Shown: in pieces, positions 1 through 12,676 of the stretch
How the letters are laid out: each line of letters begins with the position of its first letter
Numbering within the stretch: the stretch's first letter is position 1
Assembly (NCBI GenBank): GCA_026120185.1
Contig: JANUWF010002362.1
Location: 1-64,000, forward strand
Direction: 5' to 3'
Length of the DNA stretch: 64,000 bases
Source: Voacanga thouarsii
Lineage: Eukaryota; Streptophyta; Magnoliopsida; Gentianales; Apocynaceae
Position numbers and translations under genes: made by a program
The notes under the pieces: generated by a model
Database searches by the model: none
Told to the model about the DNA's origin: nothing
Seen by the model: the letters and a program-made list of their open reading frames with translations, nothing else

Positions 1-1219
1 TGCATGCAATTATGTGATTGCCAAAAACTCCAGTTAAGATCTCCAAAAGTTGAAATTCAAAACTCGGGGGAAGAATGTACAATTCCTACCCTCACACTTA
101 AACATCATATTATCCTCAATGGATGACAATAGAACAATTAAGCATAGCCAAAAATGATTAAGTAGATTGAGGAAGAGGGAAAAAAAACTTCCAAAGAAAT
201 AATGTAGCTCCATGATTACCATATTCCAATAAATAATCTCCCAGAACTTGGCACTATGAATATTGGTGATGCTTTTATGTGCTTATGAATCTTGTGATTA
301 GTCTATGACAATTGATTAATTGAAGTATTATCTTTAAGAAAAGGTTAATCAAATCAGAGTAGATTAAGAGCAAGGTTCAGGATTTTAAATTTTAAGCTAA
401 GGGTTAATCTAATTTGGCAAGGATAGGGAATTTAAGTTGCTAAGACAGGTTTCTAAGCCAATTGCTCAAGATAATCCAATCTATGATAGGTTTCCTAATT
501 TAATCTAAAACATGTTCCTAAAACAAATTGATTTTGTAATTGGCTTGGATTTATTTTCTTTTCATCAAATAAGTAATTTGATCACATATTTTGTTTGAGT
601 CTTTGTGCTTATTTTTATTTTTTATTTTTGTGTCTATTTTGTAAGAAAAGTGATTTTTCACAAACCATAACATGTCACAATTGGAAAAGAATTTTGAAAC
701 TTTCAAGTTGTGTGGACACGTTTTGAAAAATTTTTTTTAGTAGGGTTGCACGGCTAGTGGCATGGCCGTGCATTAAGCCATGCCACATTAGCTGGCCCTA
801 CAACCTTATTGTGCTTTCAAGAAAACTAGTTAAGCCAGTTAACCTCAAAACCCAACTAGAAATAGATGATACTTAGAAACCAATCAAAAGGTTAATTAAC
901 TTAACTTGTCAATCATGCAAGTTAGGTATGTTAATCATGCATAAGAAACTCAACATAATTGTCGAGGAAACTAAAAAAACCAATAGATCAATTATCTTAA
1001 CTATTCAATTATCTCCTCTCAACTATGTTGGCTAAACGGAAGAGATATTATCATAATTAGTAAGAGAATAATTTTGAAACAACATAAATACTCAAAAAAA
1101 CGGTCATAAGAAACAAATAATTTTGAAATAAGGAAGAATAAGAAAAAGCTTCAAACATAACACTTGGGACAATCTCAAGTCTCCTTGCCTTCTTGCTGTC
1201 CCATTCTTCTTGAAGAACT
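1..1219. other. AT-rich flank with no recognisable gene
   Basis: No reading frame here resembles a known protein. The stretch is AT-rich and has no LTR termini, primer-binding site or tRNA that I can see. Because it lies immediately upstream of the antisense PMD fragment of the Tat-lineage element, it is probably non-coding sequence of that element (between pol and its 3' LTR), but nothing in the sequence proves this. Confidence 0.4.
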
Positions 1220-1870
1220 TTGTTAAGTGTGGGGATTTATAGAGGGTTGAATTGTATTTTCAACTTCTATCATCCAAGTGAGGAGAACTCTATCTTCCCA
1301 ACTCATTATATATTTAGATGGCTTGTGCACGACATCAAAACCCGTTACGAAAGCTCTCAAGGATTAAATAGACCTCCAATGGCAAGTTGTTTCGGTGAGA
1401 ATAGAGGAATGTACTTTGGTAAATATGAAGCCCACAAGTGGATTTATAGAGGTGAAGCCATTACTTGGACTACAAATATCCTTACCAAGCATAAGAAGCA
1501 TGATTTTATTGATAATGAGACAGCTCCCTTGGAGGAACAACTTTACTTTTTGAGCCCTCATTCAAGTCTTCTTATTTTGCAGAAGGATGATCATTTTATC
1601 ATTGAGCCTTATAGCCTACATCGCTTCAATCTCCAAGTTGGATTATTACAAGATATCCTAGGCTACTTTGAAATTTCAACCCATAAGGCTACCTTAGTAG
1701 ATGGCTTATGTCTTTAGGTAAGATGGATGCTTCATGAAAGGATGGCCAGGGTAATATTTCCAGCCATTCTTTAGAGTATAAAGAACCAATATACTCCAAA
1801 ATATAAAGCATGGTGAGAACAAGTTCATAAAACCTTTCTTAAAATCACATCTCAATGTTGAACACCCAGA
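1220..1870 (+). pseudogene. Plant mobile domain (PMD)-like ORF, N-terminal part, antisense extra ORF of a Tat gypsy element
   Basis: The frame open from 1220 to 1717 reads like the PMD / aminotransferase-like domain found in plant MAIN/MAIL genes and in transposons. Visible matches include a 'FPTHYIFRWLVHDIKTRY' block, a 'YFLSPHSSL' block and the diagnostic 'EPYSLHRFNLQVGLLQDILG' block. The open frame begins with TTG, not ATG, so the true start is upstream or lost; the first in-frame ATG is near 1378. After a frameshift near 1716 the homology continues with stops to about 1870 ('YTPKYKAW' region). It then stops at a solo LTR and resumes at 16543. Tat-lineage gypsy elements are known to carry antisense extra ORFs between pol and the 3' LTR. 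The minus-strand Tat integrase at 18310-21344 has the matching orientation, so I read this as that ORF, broken. A decayed host PMD gene is the alternative. Confidence 0.6.
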
Positions 1871-3098
1871 AATCTGTTAGGAACTCAGTCCTGCACTATC
1901 ATTAAACGTAGCGGAAAAAACCTGAATTCCAATCCCAAGACCACATGGCATTGAATAAAATGGGTAAAAGCATAGGTATAGTATTTACCTTTGCTGCAAC
2001 TACATTTTAAAATTTTTATCCTAAATGTTGATGGTTCTATCCAACAAATCCCACAATCTTGAACGAATACTCTTATTGGAATGTTCAAACCGAGCCACTA
2101 CAATATAAGGATAAGATTATCTATAATAGAAATTCACACAAGGTTTGAGCACTCATAAAGTAACTTAGTTCTGTGCTAGCAGAATAATATAGCGGCTAGG
2201 GTTTTAATTAGAGAAGAGAATGGAAGAAGACCACACCTAAAACCGATTTCTGTGTGTGTTTTTAAAGGAAAACATTTTCCCTATTTTCTATAGGTTTTAG
2301 GATTTTAACTAATTGCAACTAAGTCCTTCAAGGTTTAATTAAATACAATTAAATCCCTTGAAGTTTGTATAATCTCAATTAGGCCCATGCATTATAACAA
2401 ATTTATAATTCACCCATAAAATTATTTTCTTCTCACAATTAACCCCATAGTATTATCAAATAATATATTAAGTACTCAAACATTTATTGTGTGTGACTTA
2501 TTAGATTTCCTGGTCTATTGGTAGCAAAATATAAATTAATCCAAACATCTTTACAATTAATAACCTTTGATAATTAGAACTAACTTATTAATTCTAAGCG
2601 AGATTGATTTATTCATTCTCTAATTAATAAATCCATATTCAGAAGATCATAAGCGGTATCTAACAACCCATCATGACCACCGAAAAGTCTAGAAAGTCAA
2701 GTGGCTTGACATGAACCTTTCAATAGCAAACAACAGTGCAATAAATTCCTTTCACCATACAATATCCCATTCAATTTGGAGTATGGAATTAGAACCAACT
2801 TTCTCTAGAATATTAATTAATTCTGACCCAAATATTTTAGTACTTGTTCCCGCAATCCACTACTCATTATATGTATTAATTGGAACTATTTTCAATACAC
2901 AATTGCCTTGGCCAAAGACTTGTCGAGAAGTGATTCCAACATTTTACTGTGAGATATTTGTCCCTACTATTAGGAATGGTGAATCTCATATTGATCCTCT
3001 CAACTACTTACGTTTGTTCATGTTGCACCCAATATCCATCCCATAGGCGGTCTTGTCAAGACTCCAGAGATTAGAATCAAAGTCCAACACTTAGCAAA

Positions 3099-4708
3099 TA
3101 CCCAAGGATCATGTGTTTGCAATTAAAATGGGAATAAAGGAATGAAACAGAGGTTACCTTCTGTAGTAGAAAAATAAAATTTTTCTTGAAGACAGAAATT
3201 TGATCAGCAACCCATGAACTAAATCCCTCTATTTTGATCATCTAATTGCCCCACAACAATCCGAGAGTAAGATTATCTCTAACAGTAATACACAAGGTTG
3301 AATTGCTCACAAAACCTACTCAACACTATGCTAGTAGAAGAGGAACGACTAAGTTTTAATTGGAGAAGAATATGAATAAAGAAACGATTTCCCAAAATCT
3401 ATTCTGCAAAAGGGAACGATTCCTATATTTATAGTTTTTAGAATTTGTGTAAATTGCAATTAAGTCCTCCAAGATCCAATGCCTATAATTAAACCACTAA
3501 AGTTTATATAATAGCAACTAAGGCCCATGAATTATAACAAACTTATAATTCACATATAAATGTATTTTTTTTCTCTTAATTAACCCCAGAATATTATCAA
3601 ATAATATATATTGAGCATTCAAACCTTTATTGTGTGTGACCCATTAGGTTTCTTGGTCTTATTGGTAGCATAATATGAATTAATTCTGACAACTTCAGAA
3701 TTAATAATCCTAAATAAAATATAAGATTAAATTATTAATTCTCTAATTAATAAACTTATAATTAACAGATCAAGAGTGACATCTAGCAATGACTCATGAT
3801 CACCTAAAAGTCCAAAAAGTCAAGTGGATTGACATGAACCTTTCAATAGCAAATAACCAGTGCAATAAACTCCTCTCACTATACTATATCTCATTTGATC
3901 TAAAGCATGAAATTAGTGCCAACTCCCTCTATAATATTATTAATTCTAGCCCAAATATTTTCGTACTTGTTCAAAAAATCCATTACTCGATATGTGTATC
4001 AATTTGGAACTATTTCAAACACATAGTTGCCTTGGCCAAAAACTTCATGAGTAATGATTTTTGCAAGTGGCCTTGAGATATACTCTCATACTATTAGGAG
4101 TGATGAATCCTTTATTAACCCTCTCAACTACTTTTGTTTACTTTACATTGTACCCAATGTCCATCTCATAGGCACTCCTTGTAAGACTCCAAAAATTAGA
4201 ATCGAAGTACAACCCTCGATAAACAAAATACATTGGAGATCTCAAGTCTAAGGATACTTGCACACTTGCTACAATGAGATTCTATCATTGGCACTCAATA
4301 GCTATCTAAGTATTATCTTATAGCTATGTCATCCAATGTACTTGTTCATATAACAAGCATCCACATATTAATCCTGAGTATCACAATACTCACGGTTATG
4401 ATAGCCACCTCTTGATCCAATCAAGGGATATAACATGTGCTAGTCTTGGCGTATTAATAATATCCCATCTCATTAATACTATGGCTAGGGATTATTTAAG
4501 CACAAACACTACATAGTGTAGTAGGAATCTCACATCATGATCTCTATTATGATTTCCTTGACATTATGTTGTACTAGAGACTTTATCAAATAGTGTATAC
4601 GTATACTAAGATATAACAATCAAACTAAAAGATAAAGAATGTCTCATTTATTAATTATTATGCAATATACATGGTATAAGTGATTGCCTCTAGGTCACAA
4701 CACTAACA
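3099..4708 (-). repeat. Copia element I, 3' LTR (outer end truncated)
   Basis: About 1.61 kb, aligning with the 5' LTR at 14394-16059 from 'cccaaggatcatgtg' onward. It ends CACTAACA at 4708, directly next to the polypurine tract. Compared with the 5' LTR it lacks the outermost 55-57 bp (the TGTTGG end), which explains why no clean target duplication is visible on the left. A TATA-like motif on the minus strand lies near 3422-3434. Confidence 0.8.
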
Positions 4709-4722
4709 ATCCCTCACTTATA
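4709..4722 (-). other. Polypurine tract of copia element I
   Basis: On the minus strand the bases immediately before the 3' LTR read 'aagtgagggat'. This purine run, touching the LTR, is the expected plus-strand primer of a copia element and fixes the LTR boundary at 4708. Confidence 0.65.
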
Positions 4723-4739
4723 CTAGAGCTAATCATTTA

Positions 4740-5250
4740 TATACCGAATATTGAATGTCTCATCCTGTTTATCATGTTTCTTCTAGGAAAGTGCTTTAGT
4801 GAATGGATCAGCTATGTTCTGATCTGTGAGAATTCTCTCTATCTTTACATCTCGCCTATCTGTGATCTCTCTAATCAAATGATAGCATCTAAGTACATGC
4901 TTAGATCGTTAATGAGACCGTGGTTCCTTTGCTTATGCAATGACTATTGTTGTCACAATACAAAAGTATCAAATCTACAATGCTAGGCACTACTCCAAGT
5001 TCCGTGTCAAATCTACAATGCTAGGCACTACTCCAAGTTCCGTGAGGAACTTCTTGATCCACACTACTTCTTTAGCTGCCTCGAAAGTCGCTATGTACTT
5101 TACTTCAGTTGTCGAATTGGCAGTAGTCTCTTGTTTGGAACTTCTCCAACTTACTACCACACCATCTAACATGAACATGTAGCCAGATTGTGATTTGTAG
5201 TTATCCTTATTGAACTAAAAAATGGCATCAGTATACCCTCTTACTTGTAA
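4740..5250 (-). pseudogene. Copia element I: RNase H region, frameshifted
   Basis: Minus-strand reading gives the usual copia RNase H blocks: 'VVSWRSSKQETTANSTTEVKY', 'AAKEVVWIKKFLTELG', then 'LYCDNNSH', 'SKHVLRCYHLIREI' and the terminal 'LTDQNIADPFTKAL'. A perfect 38-bp tandem duplication (4969-5044) falls between the 'TELG' and 'LYCDN' blocks. Since 38 is not a multiple of 3, it shifts the frame. Further stops follow before the polypurine tract. Confidence 0.8.
4969..5044. repeat. Perfect 38-bp tandem duplication
   Basis: Positions 4969-5006 and 5007-5044 are identical, starting 'tcaaatctacaatgctagg' and ending 'ccaagttccgtg'. It lies inside the copia RNase H sequence and destroys the reading frame. 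Confidence 0.95.
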
Positions 5251-6300
5251 ATCACCATCTCTATATACCAAGAATACATCCTTAGTCCTTCGTAAGTACT
5301 TGAGGATATTCTTTACAGCAGCCCAATAACTCTCTCTAGGGTCAGATTGGTATCTGCTCATCAAACTAAGAGAATATGATACATCGGGCCTAGTACATAT
5401 TATAGCCTACATGATAGACCCAATTACCGAAGCATACGAAATTCTATTCATATGATCCCTTTCAACTTATGTCTTTGGAGATATCAACTTTGAAAGGCTT
5501 ATTCCATGTGCCATAGGTAAGAATCTTCTTTTGGATTGATCCATGTTGTACCTCTTAAGCACTTTATCTATGTATGTAGACTGTGAAAAACCTAGCAACC
5601 TCCTTGATCTATCTCTATAGGTCCTTATTCCCAGAATATAGGTTACTTCTCCAAGGCCTTTCATTAAGAACATCTTAGATAACCAAATCTTTACAGATTG
5701 AAGAATGGAAACATCGTTTTCTATTAGCAATATGTCATCTAAATAAAGTAATAAGAAAACAATTGCACTCCCACTAACCTTCTTATACACACAAGGTTCA
5801 TCCATGTTTTGAATGAAACCAAATTCTTTAATTGTCTCATTAAAATAGATGTTCCAACTCCTAGATGCTTGCTTAAGTCCATAAATAGATCTTTACAACT
5901 TGTATACTTTTATGCCATCTTTGGATGTGAAACTTTTAGATTGTGTCATATATATTTCCTTGATCAAGTATCCACTAAGGAAAGTTGTTCTCACATTCAT
6001 TTGCCAAACCTCGCAGCCATAGTGAGCAACAAGAGCTAGGAGTATTCTTATGGATTTTAACATAGTGGTTGGTGAAAAAATTTCATCATAGTTAATACCT
6101 CGCTATTGTCGATAACCTTTTGCAACCAGACGTACCTTATAGGTAACCACATTACCATCCATATTAATTTTCTTCTTGAAAATCCATTTGCACCCTATAG
6201 GCTTGATTCATTCAGGTGGATCATCCAAAGCCCATACTTGATTGTCATATATGGAATTTATTTCTAACTTCATGGATTCAAACTATTTGTTAGATTTTGA
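5251..6300 (-). pseudogene. Copia element I: reverse transcriptase (RVT_2)
   Basis: Minus-strand translation gives a nearly full copia reverse transcriptase. Blocks in order: 'KPIGCKWIFKKKINMDGNV', 'VRLVAKGYRQ', 'GINYDEIFSPTTML', 'QMNVRTTFLSGYL', 'IYGLKQASRSWN', then the longest open stretch (5805-5467) beginning 'MDEPCVYKKVSGSAIVFLLL' and holding the catalytic 'YLDDILL'. It continues through 'LGEVTYILGI' and 'TRPDVSYSLSLMSRY'. The YLDD motif is intact, but several in-frame stops occur on both sides of the open stretch, so no complete enzyme can be made. Confidence 0.85.
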
Positions 6301-7430
6301 ACTCTTCAGAACGTCCTTGTAAGTAATAGGATCATCTCCTTCTATGAGCAATACGCCATTATGGCCACTTATGAGAAATCCATATCTTTCAAGCACCACT
6401 TATATCCTACTCGACCTACGAGACTCTTGTGTGTTAGAAGGTTCATCAATAGGTGTGGCTTCAGACGGTTGATCAATATTTATTTTCTCTTCATAAACTT
6501 TACTAAGTTCAAACTTGATCTCACTATCTCCTTTAATCATGTGCTTCTTCTCTAAGAAGACAGCATGTTTCGAAATAAAAACTTTATTTTTAGAAGGAAG
6601 ATAGAAGTAATATCCGAAGGATTCTTTTGGATATATCCAAAAAACAAATATTTGTTAGACATACCTTCAAGTTTATCTGATATTACCCTTTTAACAAAAG
6701 TAGGGCAACCCCAAATCCTAAAATGAGATAACTTTGGTCACTTACTAATGAATAGCTCATAATGAGTGGTATCAACCATTTTTTACGGAACTTTGTTTAA
6801 TATATAAACGATAGTCTCTAGTGTATATCCTTAAAATGATTTGGCAAGTCTGCAAAAGCCATCATGGTCTGTATCATGTCTAGAAAGGTTTAATTCCTTC
6901 CCTCAAATACACCATTATGTTGAGTTGTATATGGTGGAGTCCATTAAGATAATATCCCATTATTTCTATGATAACTTAGAAACTCTTGGATTAAGTATTC
7001 ACCTCCTCGATCGAATCTAAGAGTTTTAATACTTTTGCCAAGTTGTTTCTCTACTTCATTCTTGAAGTCCTTGAACTTGTCAAATGCTTCGGACTTGTAT
7101 TTCATTAAATACAAATACTCATATAGTGAATAGTGATCGATGAAGTTTATAAAGCAGTGATAACCTCCTTTTACTTGTATAGATATTGGGCTATATATAT
7201 CTGCATGTATTAGTTCTAATAACTCTTTAGCCCTTTCTCCTTTTCCAGAAAATGGAGTTTTAGCCATTTTACCTAGCAAACAAGATTCACATGTGTCATA
7301 TGATTCATAATCAAATTACCGTAAGTCACCCAGCCTGTATAACTTAGATACGCATTTTTCATTTACACGGCGTAAACGACAATGCCATAAGTACGATGAG
7401 ATTGAGTTATCTTTTCTTTATTTCTTTTCA
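6301..7430 (-). pseudogene. Copia element I: GAG-pre-integrase and integrase
   Basis: The minus strand encodes the zinc-binding pre-integrase ('LWHCRLRRVNEKCVSKLYRL', then 'CESCLLGKMAKTPF') and the rve core. The first Asp is in 'LIHADIYSP', the second in 'LRFDRGGEYL', and the Glu lies in 'QHNGVFEGRN'. The longest open part is 7279-6944. A C-terminal spacer ('EKINIDQPSEATPIDEPSNT') joins it to the reverse transcriptase. Catalytic residues look preserved, but stops after 'NNGILS' and within 'GRN' break the frame. Confidence 0.82.
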
Positions 7431-7798
7431 TTTATATTGAAAATTGGGTTATCCATGTCTGGAATATATAAACCATTAACTAAAATTGTAGAATCATAAT
7501 GGATATTATTTAATGAAAAAGAATAATATTTATTCTTAAAATTTAAATGAAATTGAAATAAGTCTAAACAAGCAACTGAGATAATGTTTTTTTTATAATA
7601 AAACTAGTATAAAATAGCAGTTTTGAAGTTCTAAAATTAATTCAGAAGGTAGATTAAGATGATAAGTCTCCACAGCTAGTGCAGTAACCTTTGCTCCATT
7701 TATAGCTCGCAGTCCACATCGCCCTTTTACAGCCTTCTACTGCCCTTTAGCCCTTAGAAATTATTGCATAAATGAGATCCAAAATTAGTATCCAATAC
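7431..7798 (-). pseudogene. Copia element I: degenerate protease region
   Basis: Between the gag zinc knuckle and the pre-integrase, the minus strand reads blocks typical of copia protease: 'LRAINGAKVTALAVETYHL', 'LPSELILELQNCYF' and 'LVNGLYIPDMD'. The active-site segment reads 'WILDLIYAI' where the family has W-V/I-L-D-T/S-G, so the D-T/S-G triad is lost after the Asp. Stops are also present. Confidence 0.65.
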
Positions 7799-8682
7799 CT
7801 ATATCTCATTATTAAAGTCAGTATTAATCTCAATGATAAATATACCAGGAGTAGAAGTAGAAGTGATTGCAAGCTTCTCATTCTCCTTCTTTTCCTTCAT
7901 GATTTCCAAGTAGGCTTTGCAGTTGCGCCTCCAATGGCCTATCTTGGCACAATGATGACATGGGTCTTTAGTGGCTGCTTTCTTCTTCTTCATGCCTTAT
8001 TTGGGCTTGGTAGAATTTTTCTTCTTCTTCTTGGGAACTTTCTTCTTAGAAGACGAAGAACCTACTAGCAAGATCACCGTATCATCCTTCTTCATGGATG
8101 ATTTAGTAGTCTTAAATAGATTGATATGCTCTGGTATGGTGGTCTCAACACTGTTCATGTGGTAGTTAATCACAAACTGTGAAAATCTACTTGGTAATGA
8201 TTGTAAAGTTAAGTCAATACTTAAATCGTGATCCATTACGAAACCAAGAGACCTAAGATTTTCAATATAGCCCAACATCTGCGGCCTATGGTGGCCACTA
8301 AAGCACTTGCAACCATCTTAGAACGGAATAGTTGTTTAGAGATCGCATATTACTCAGTTCTATCTTGTTTATCAAATAGCTCTTTAAGGTGGCATATAAT
8401 GGTTTGAGCATCTATATTCTCATGCTATTTTTGTAACTCAGGAGTCATTGATACCAGCATAATACATGATGCAGGGTAACTATCATCCGTGTACTTCTTG
8501 GGGATAGCATGCTCATCAGCAAGAGTATCTTGAGCTGGAAGTGGTGGAATAGGAGCATCTAGTACGTAGAGAAACTTTTCCGACTTGAGAACAATTCTCA
8601 AGTTTCTATACCAATCGAAATAGTTTGATTTGATGAGGTTATTTGTTTCCAAGATGCAACGTAGGTTTAGGTTTGTCGACAT
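7799..8682 (-). pseudogene. Copia element I: gag with CCHC zinc knuckle
   Basis: Starts with a genuine ATG at 8682 ('MSTNLNLRCILETNNLIKSN', then 'FDWYRNLRIVLKSEKFLYVL'), a standard copia gag N-terminus. After stops near 8425 it continues at 8278-7997 ('MLGYIENLRSLGFVMDHDLS') and 7993-7799. A CX2CX4HX4C zinc knuckle, 'CHHCAKIGHWRRNC', lies at 7959-7918 with all four ligands present. At least two breaks separate the three open pieces. Confidence 0.83.
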
Positions 8683-8800
8683 AATGCAAGTGACCTAGAT
8701 GTAAAGATAGAGTAATTAGAACATGTATATGCTCATGATATGCAATTAATTAGGTCCTTAATTTAATGTATTTTTATTCCACTATTTTACTCAAATCAAT
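8683..8800 (-). other. Copia element I leader, gag-proximal part
   Basis: Short AT-rich untranslated sequence directly upstream of the gag ATG. It is cut at 8800 by the inserted solo LTR and resumes at 12677; tcaat is duplicated at 8796-8800 and 12677-12681. Confidence 0.6.
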
Positions 8801-10146
8801 TGTAACACCCCACTACCTAGGCCCAACAGGGCCGGGGGTGTCACCCCGTCCATTGGACAAGGGGTCTTTATAACTAGATCACATAAAATAAAATAAAATA
8901 AATACTTTAAAATTAAACTTATTACAACCCAAAAATACAAGATCAAATCCAAAATAAATTATTTGCTACATTCTCTCAAAACATCACATAAAGAAAATAA
9001 CATAAAGTCTTCAAAGCATAGGCAACAAGTCTAGCTATTGACCTCCACAGCCGGATCAACCTGTAAACATGGCATAAAAAGTGATGAGATAAAAATCTCA
9101 GCAAGTCCGTGTGTGCTTTGAGTGTTTTAGGTTAAATAATTCATGTATGCAAGTTGTAAAAGCTTCATAAGAGAAAGTGCTGGCAAGCATTAAATAAGTG
9201 TTGAAAATAAAGAGTGGTGTTTTGCTTTTCAAACCATACATGTGCACAATAAATACAACCACTCAAACGGGTAGCCATAGGTTACCACACGTTGGGCCCC
9301 ATGACCAAATAACGGTCAGAATGCCACACTTTACCCAAGCTGACAAAAGGTAGGTGTATAGCCTACTGGGTGAGATACTCCTCCATCTCTATACCCAAAC
9401 TTACCGGTTGTCCACTCCGGAAATACACAGTCCACATGACTGAAACTTGCTAGCTCGGACTGGCATGACCTACCGGACTGGCATCCTATCCAGGAAGGAC
9501 TCACCCCACAGAGGTGGCCACCTACTGAGAGACTTACCCTAACCCTTCAAAGACTAGTCCTAGTAGTCTGCCCATATTGAGTATTCAACGTTGATTGTCC
9601 CACTTAGGAGAAAATTGATCATACATTGCTTTATTTGGAAATAGCAATTAAGGGTTTCTAAAATTCTTGTCAAAGTAGGTTTTAAAAAAAATTTAGCATT
9701 TTGTGTAAAACTGCTTGTTTGATTTTCAAATGATTTGCTTGACTGAAATAAATAGGAAAAACAGTCCTTAATTGCCTTTACAACATGAATGTCCATACAC
9801 ATCGCATTTGGCTTACCACCGTAATTTTAGGTCTTCACAAAATTCCATGCAGGAGCTTATCTGACGTCTTGTTTTCACAAGTAAAATAATCCTCCAAGCT
9901 GATGACCAAGTCAACCTAGCCCTGCCCGAGGGTAATCACAGGATATAAGTTACTATCAGCCCAGAAGGAGATAAGCAATTAGCCACACAGACATAACACT
10001 CCAAAGTCCCTTATACGAACCACCAAATCAACCCCCAACCTTGACTCAATAACAAGGTCAAACAACTATTCACTCTACCTAAGCTAGCACATAGGTTAAG
10101 GATAGTCTATAATTAAAATCTAGGAATCAATTTGTAAGTTAGAAAA

Positions 10147-10193
<47 letters not shown>

Positions 10194-12676
10194 ATAGCTG
10201 AATAAATAAGTAAATAAATAGTTAAATAAATAAACAAAATATATAAATAGTTAAATAAATATATAGAATATATAAATATATAAAAATATATAAATAAATA
10301 AATAGGTGAAAGCATATGTACTAAACAACATACGGTAATTAGTGAACATTTAATAGATATTAAATAGGACATGCCTTTAAAATAATAATAGATTCATAGA
10401 CAATAGCAAGCAACCAAATAATACATTAAGGAATGAACATCTACAAATAAATCATTATCTAATCCGGTAAATCTCTTGTGAATAGATAGCCATTTAATAA
10501 TTAGATAATAAATAGTTAATGAAGGAATAAATAATCAAATAAATATTGAATAATTAAATAATAATTAATTAATTAATTAATTAGTAAGTAAATAAATAAT
10601 TAATAGATAAATAATTAGTAAATAAAAGGTTGACTAGTAGATAAATACTCTAGTGTATAAATAGTTAGAAAAAAATAATTAACAACCACCTAGTATTTAT
10701 CTAATAAATAAATGATTAATAACTAAATTGAAATGTACCACCAACGATTACCCAAGCATTCAACAAACAAATCATCAAGTAATAAATTAATAAATGCTTA
10801 TCGAATAAGTAAATAAATGACTATTATTTAAATAGGTGATTAATAAATAAGTACTTAGGAATTAAATTAATAAATATAGAAAGAAAATTAATGAGTAGGT
10901 AAATAAGTAATCAATAAAGTCTAAATAACAATTATAATAGTCATGATAAGCATAATATTAGTAATAGTAACCATATTAATAGCATTTAAAATTAATGAGT
11001 TGATAGAAGAATGCTATTACCGAATGATAGCAAAACAAAAGAAACGGCATTGAACATAAACAATAGAAAAGCAACAACAACAACAAGAAAAGCTATGGCC
11101 GACAAGGCTAGAAAACAACAAACAAAAAACAACATTTGAATAAAAATGGCATTGTCGACAAGATGACAAGATTTAGTGTTTAAAAAAATTGCTATGGTGT
11201 TGCCGACAAGATGAACCAATTTTAGAGTTTTAAAATGGTTGGTGCTAATTCTTTAACAATATGCAGCACTGATGGCACGAATTGCACTTCCTAGGATAGA
11301 ATACTAATTCAACATGAATACTACACACGGCAAAACACCTGCCTTACTCGGCTGTGCAAAGCTGATACTAAATTCCAAAACCTACAACAGCCAACAACAT
11401 GCCTTACGAGAATAGGAACAAAGGAAAAAAATTAATCAATCTTAGGCATTACACATGGTTTTCGGTTTCCCATCTGACAACAAAATACCCCAACGAACAT
11501 GCATTCAACCATAGCAGCATTCTCAAGCCACAACAGCACAGATTTCACCGAAATTTTCACCAAAACAGCTTAGACAACACATCAGTTACGTTCTCCTTCA
11601 CCAAAACTTAAAGACTAGTTTGACAGAAACTTATTCATGAGAAGAACCGACCTATTCCAAACCATCCCACGCACAGCGACAAAGAACGACAGGAGAGGGT
11701 CAAGACTTACTTGATTAAAACTGGGCAGGAAGTGACGAAGTTTGCTCAGTGCCTGCTCACTCCGATCGTCGGTTGGAGAAGAGTTTTGCTGTTTTGGTGT
11801 ATTGGAATGTGTTCTGCCTAGGTTTTGCAAAAGGTGGATACACATAATTTTTTTTTCCTTTACAATTCTAAGAGTCTTCTTGAGTGCTCTGGGAAAGAAG
11901 AGAAAGCTTTGTTTCGTGAGGTTTTTTTTTTTTTTTTCTTTTTTGTCAATAGCCCTTGGTTCACCAGAGAGAAGAACAATAGTTTGAAATTCAAAGAAAC
12001 TTCCAATCGGAGTAGGAAGCTGAGTTGATAAACCAGAAAAAAAGTATTTACCACCTTCAAGGCTATTACTCCGGGAGTTGATAAACTCAGTTACAATACA
12101 TTTTAGTTTTATTTTTATTATTTATTTTTTTTGAAGATGAAATTAATACAGAAAAGAAGCGAAAAAGAAAAAAGAACGGAATAGGTTGGAAGTGGTTTGA
12201 ACCCGGGTCCTTTCGAACTCAACCCTCAATTCTAACCAGTTATCCACAACAGCTTTTGCTTTGCTAATTCCAACATATATCTTATCTCTAATCAATCCAA
12301 AACCTAATAATGCTTTCGTGCCCTTGATACTAAATTATAGAATCCTTCTTTTCCAAAACTAAATTTTCCCATAACCACCTAATCAAGCCATATAAAGCCT
12401 AACCACTAAACCATATTAAATCTTATTTATTTATTTTATTTTATTTTTCTCAACCAAATTCTCTTCTTATCTAAGCCTCAAGCCATCTTCCTATTTCGGC
12501 ATCACATAAAATTACTTTTACCCTTCCTACCCAACAAACATAAATAAGTCTTTTAACCTACAAACCATAATTCTAGAGCACATAAAATCATTCAAAAGTA
12601 TATACTTTTATGTAGAATAACATGATATGCATCATGACCCCTTTACTCCAAGGTTGGCTTTAGATGGGGTTTCACA
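8801..12676 (-). mobile_element. Solo LTR of gypsy family A ('S1')
   Basis: Starts TGTAACACCCC and ends GGGGTTTCACA, the same termini as the LTRs at 24550-28847, 32111-36434 and 52072-56823. The 5-bp duplication tcaat flanks it perfectly (8796-8800 and 12677-12681). Length 3876 bp; no gag or pol inside. It shares the terminal module with the GGCCC/GGGCC hairpin (8820-8833) and 'acaaggggtctttataa'. It is more diverged from the other copies than they are from each other and carries a long AAAT-type tract. Orientation is assigned from the complete element A. Confidence 0.88.
10143..10196. repeat. (AAAT)n microsatellite
   Basis: An uninterrupted run of about 13 AAAT units. Degenerate AAAT/TAAT-rich sequence continues to about 10910, so long apparent reading frames here are artefacts of low complexity. 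Confidence 0.95.

Noticed and set aside
1220..1222. Start codon of the PMD-like ORF
   Set aside because: The codon is TTG; no evidence supports initiation there.
1875..4708. A single 2.8-kb copia LTR
   Set aside because: It contains the same LTR body twice. The first part is completed by 16065-16537 and flanked by aaatc, so these are two different LTRs.
10139..10372. Leu/Ile/Tyr-rich 77-codon frame on the minus strand, membrane-protein-like
   Set aside because: Produced entirely by the AAAT microsatellite.
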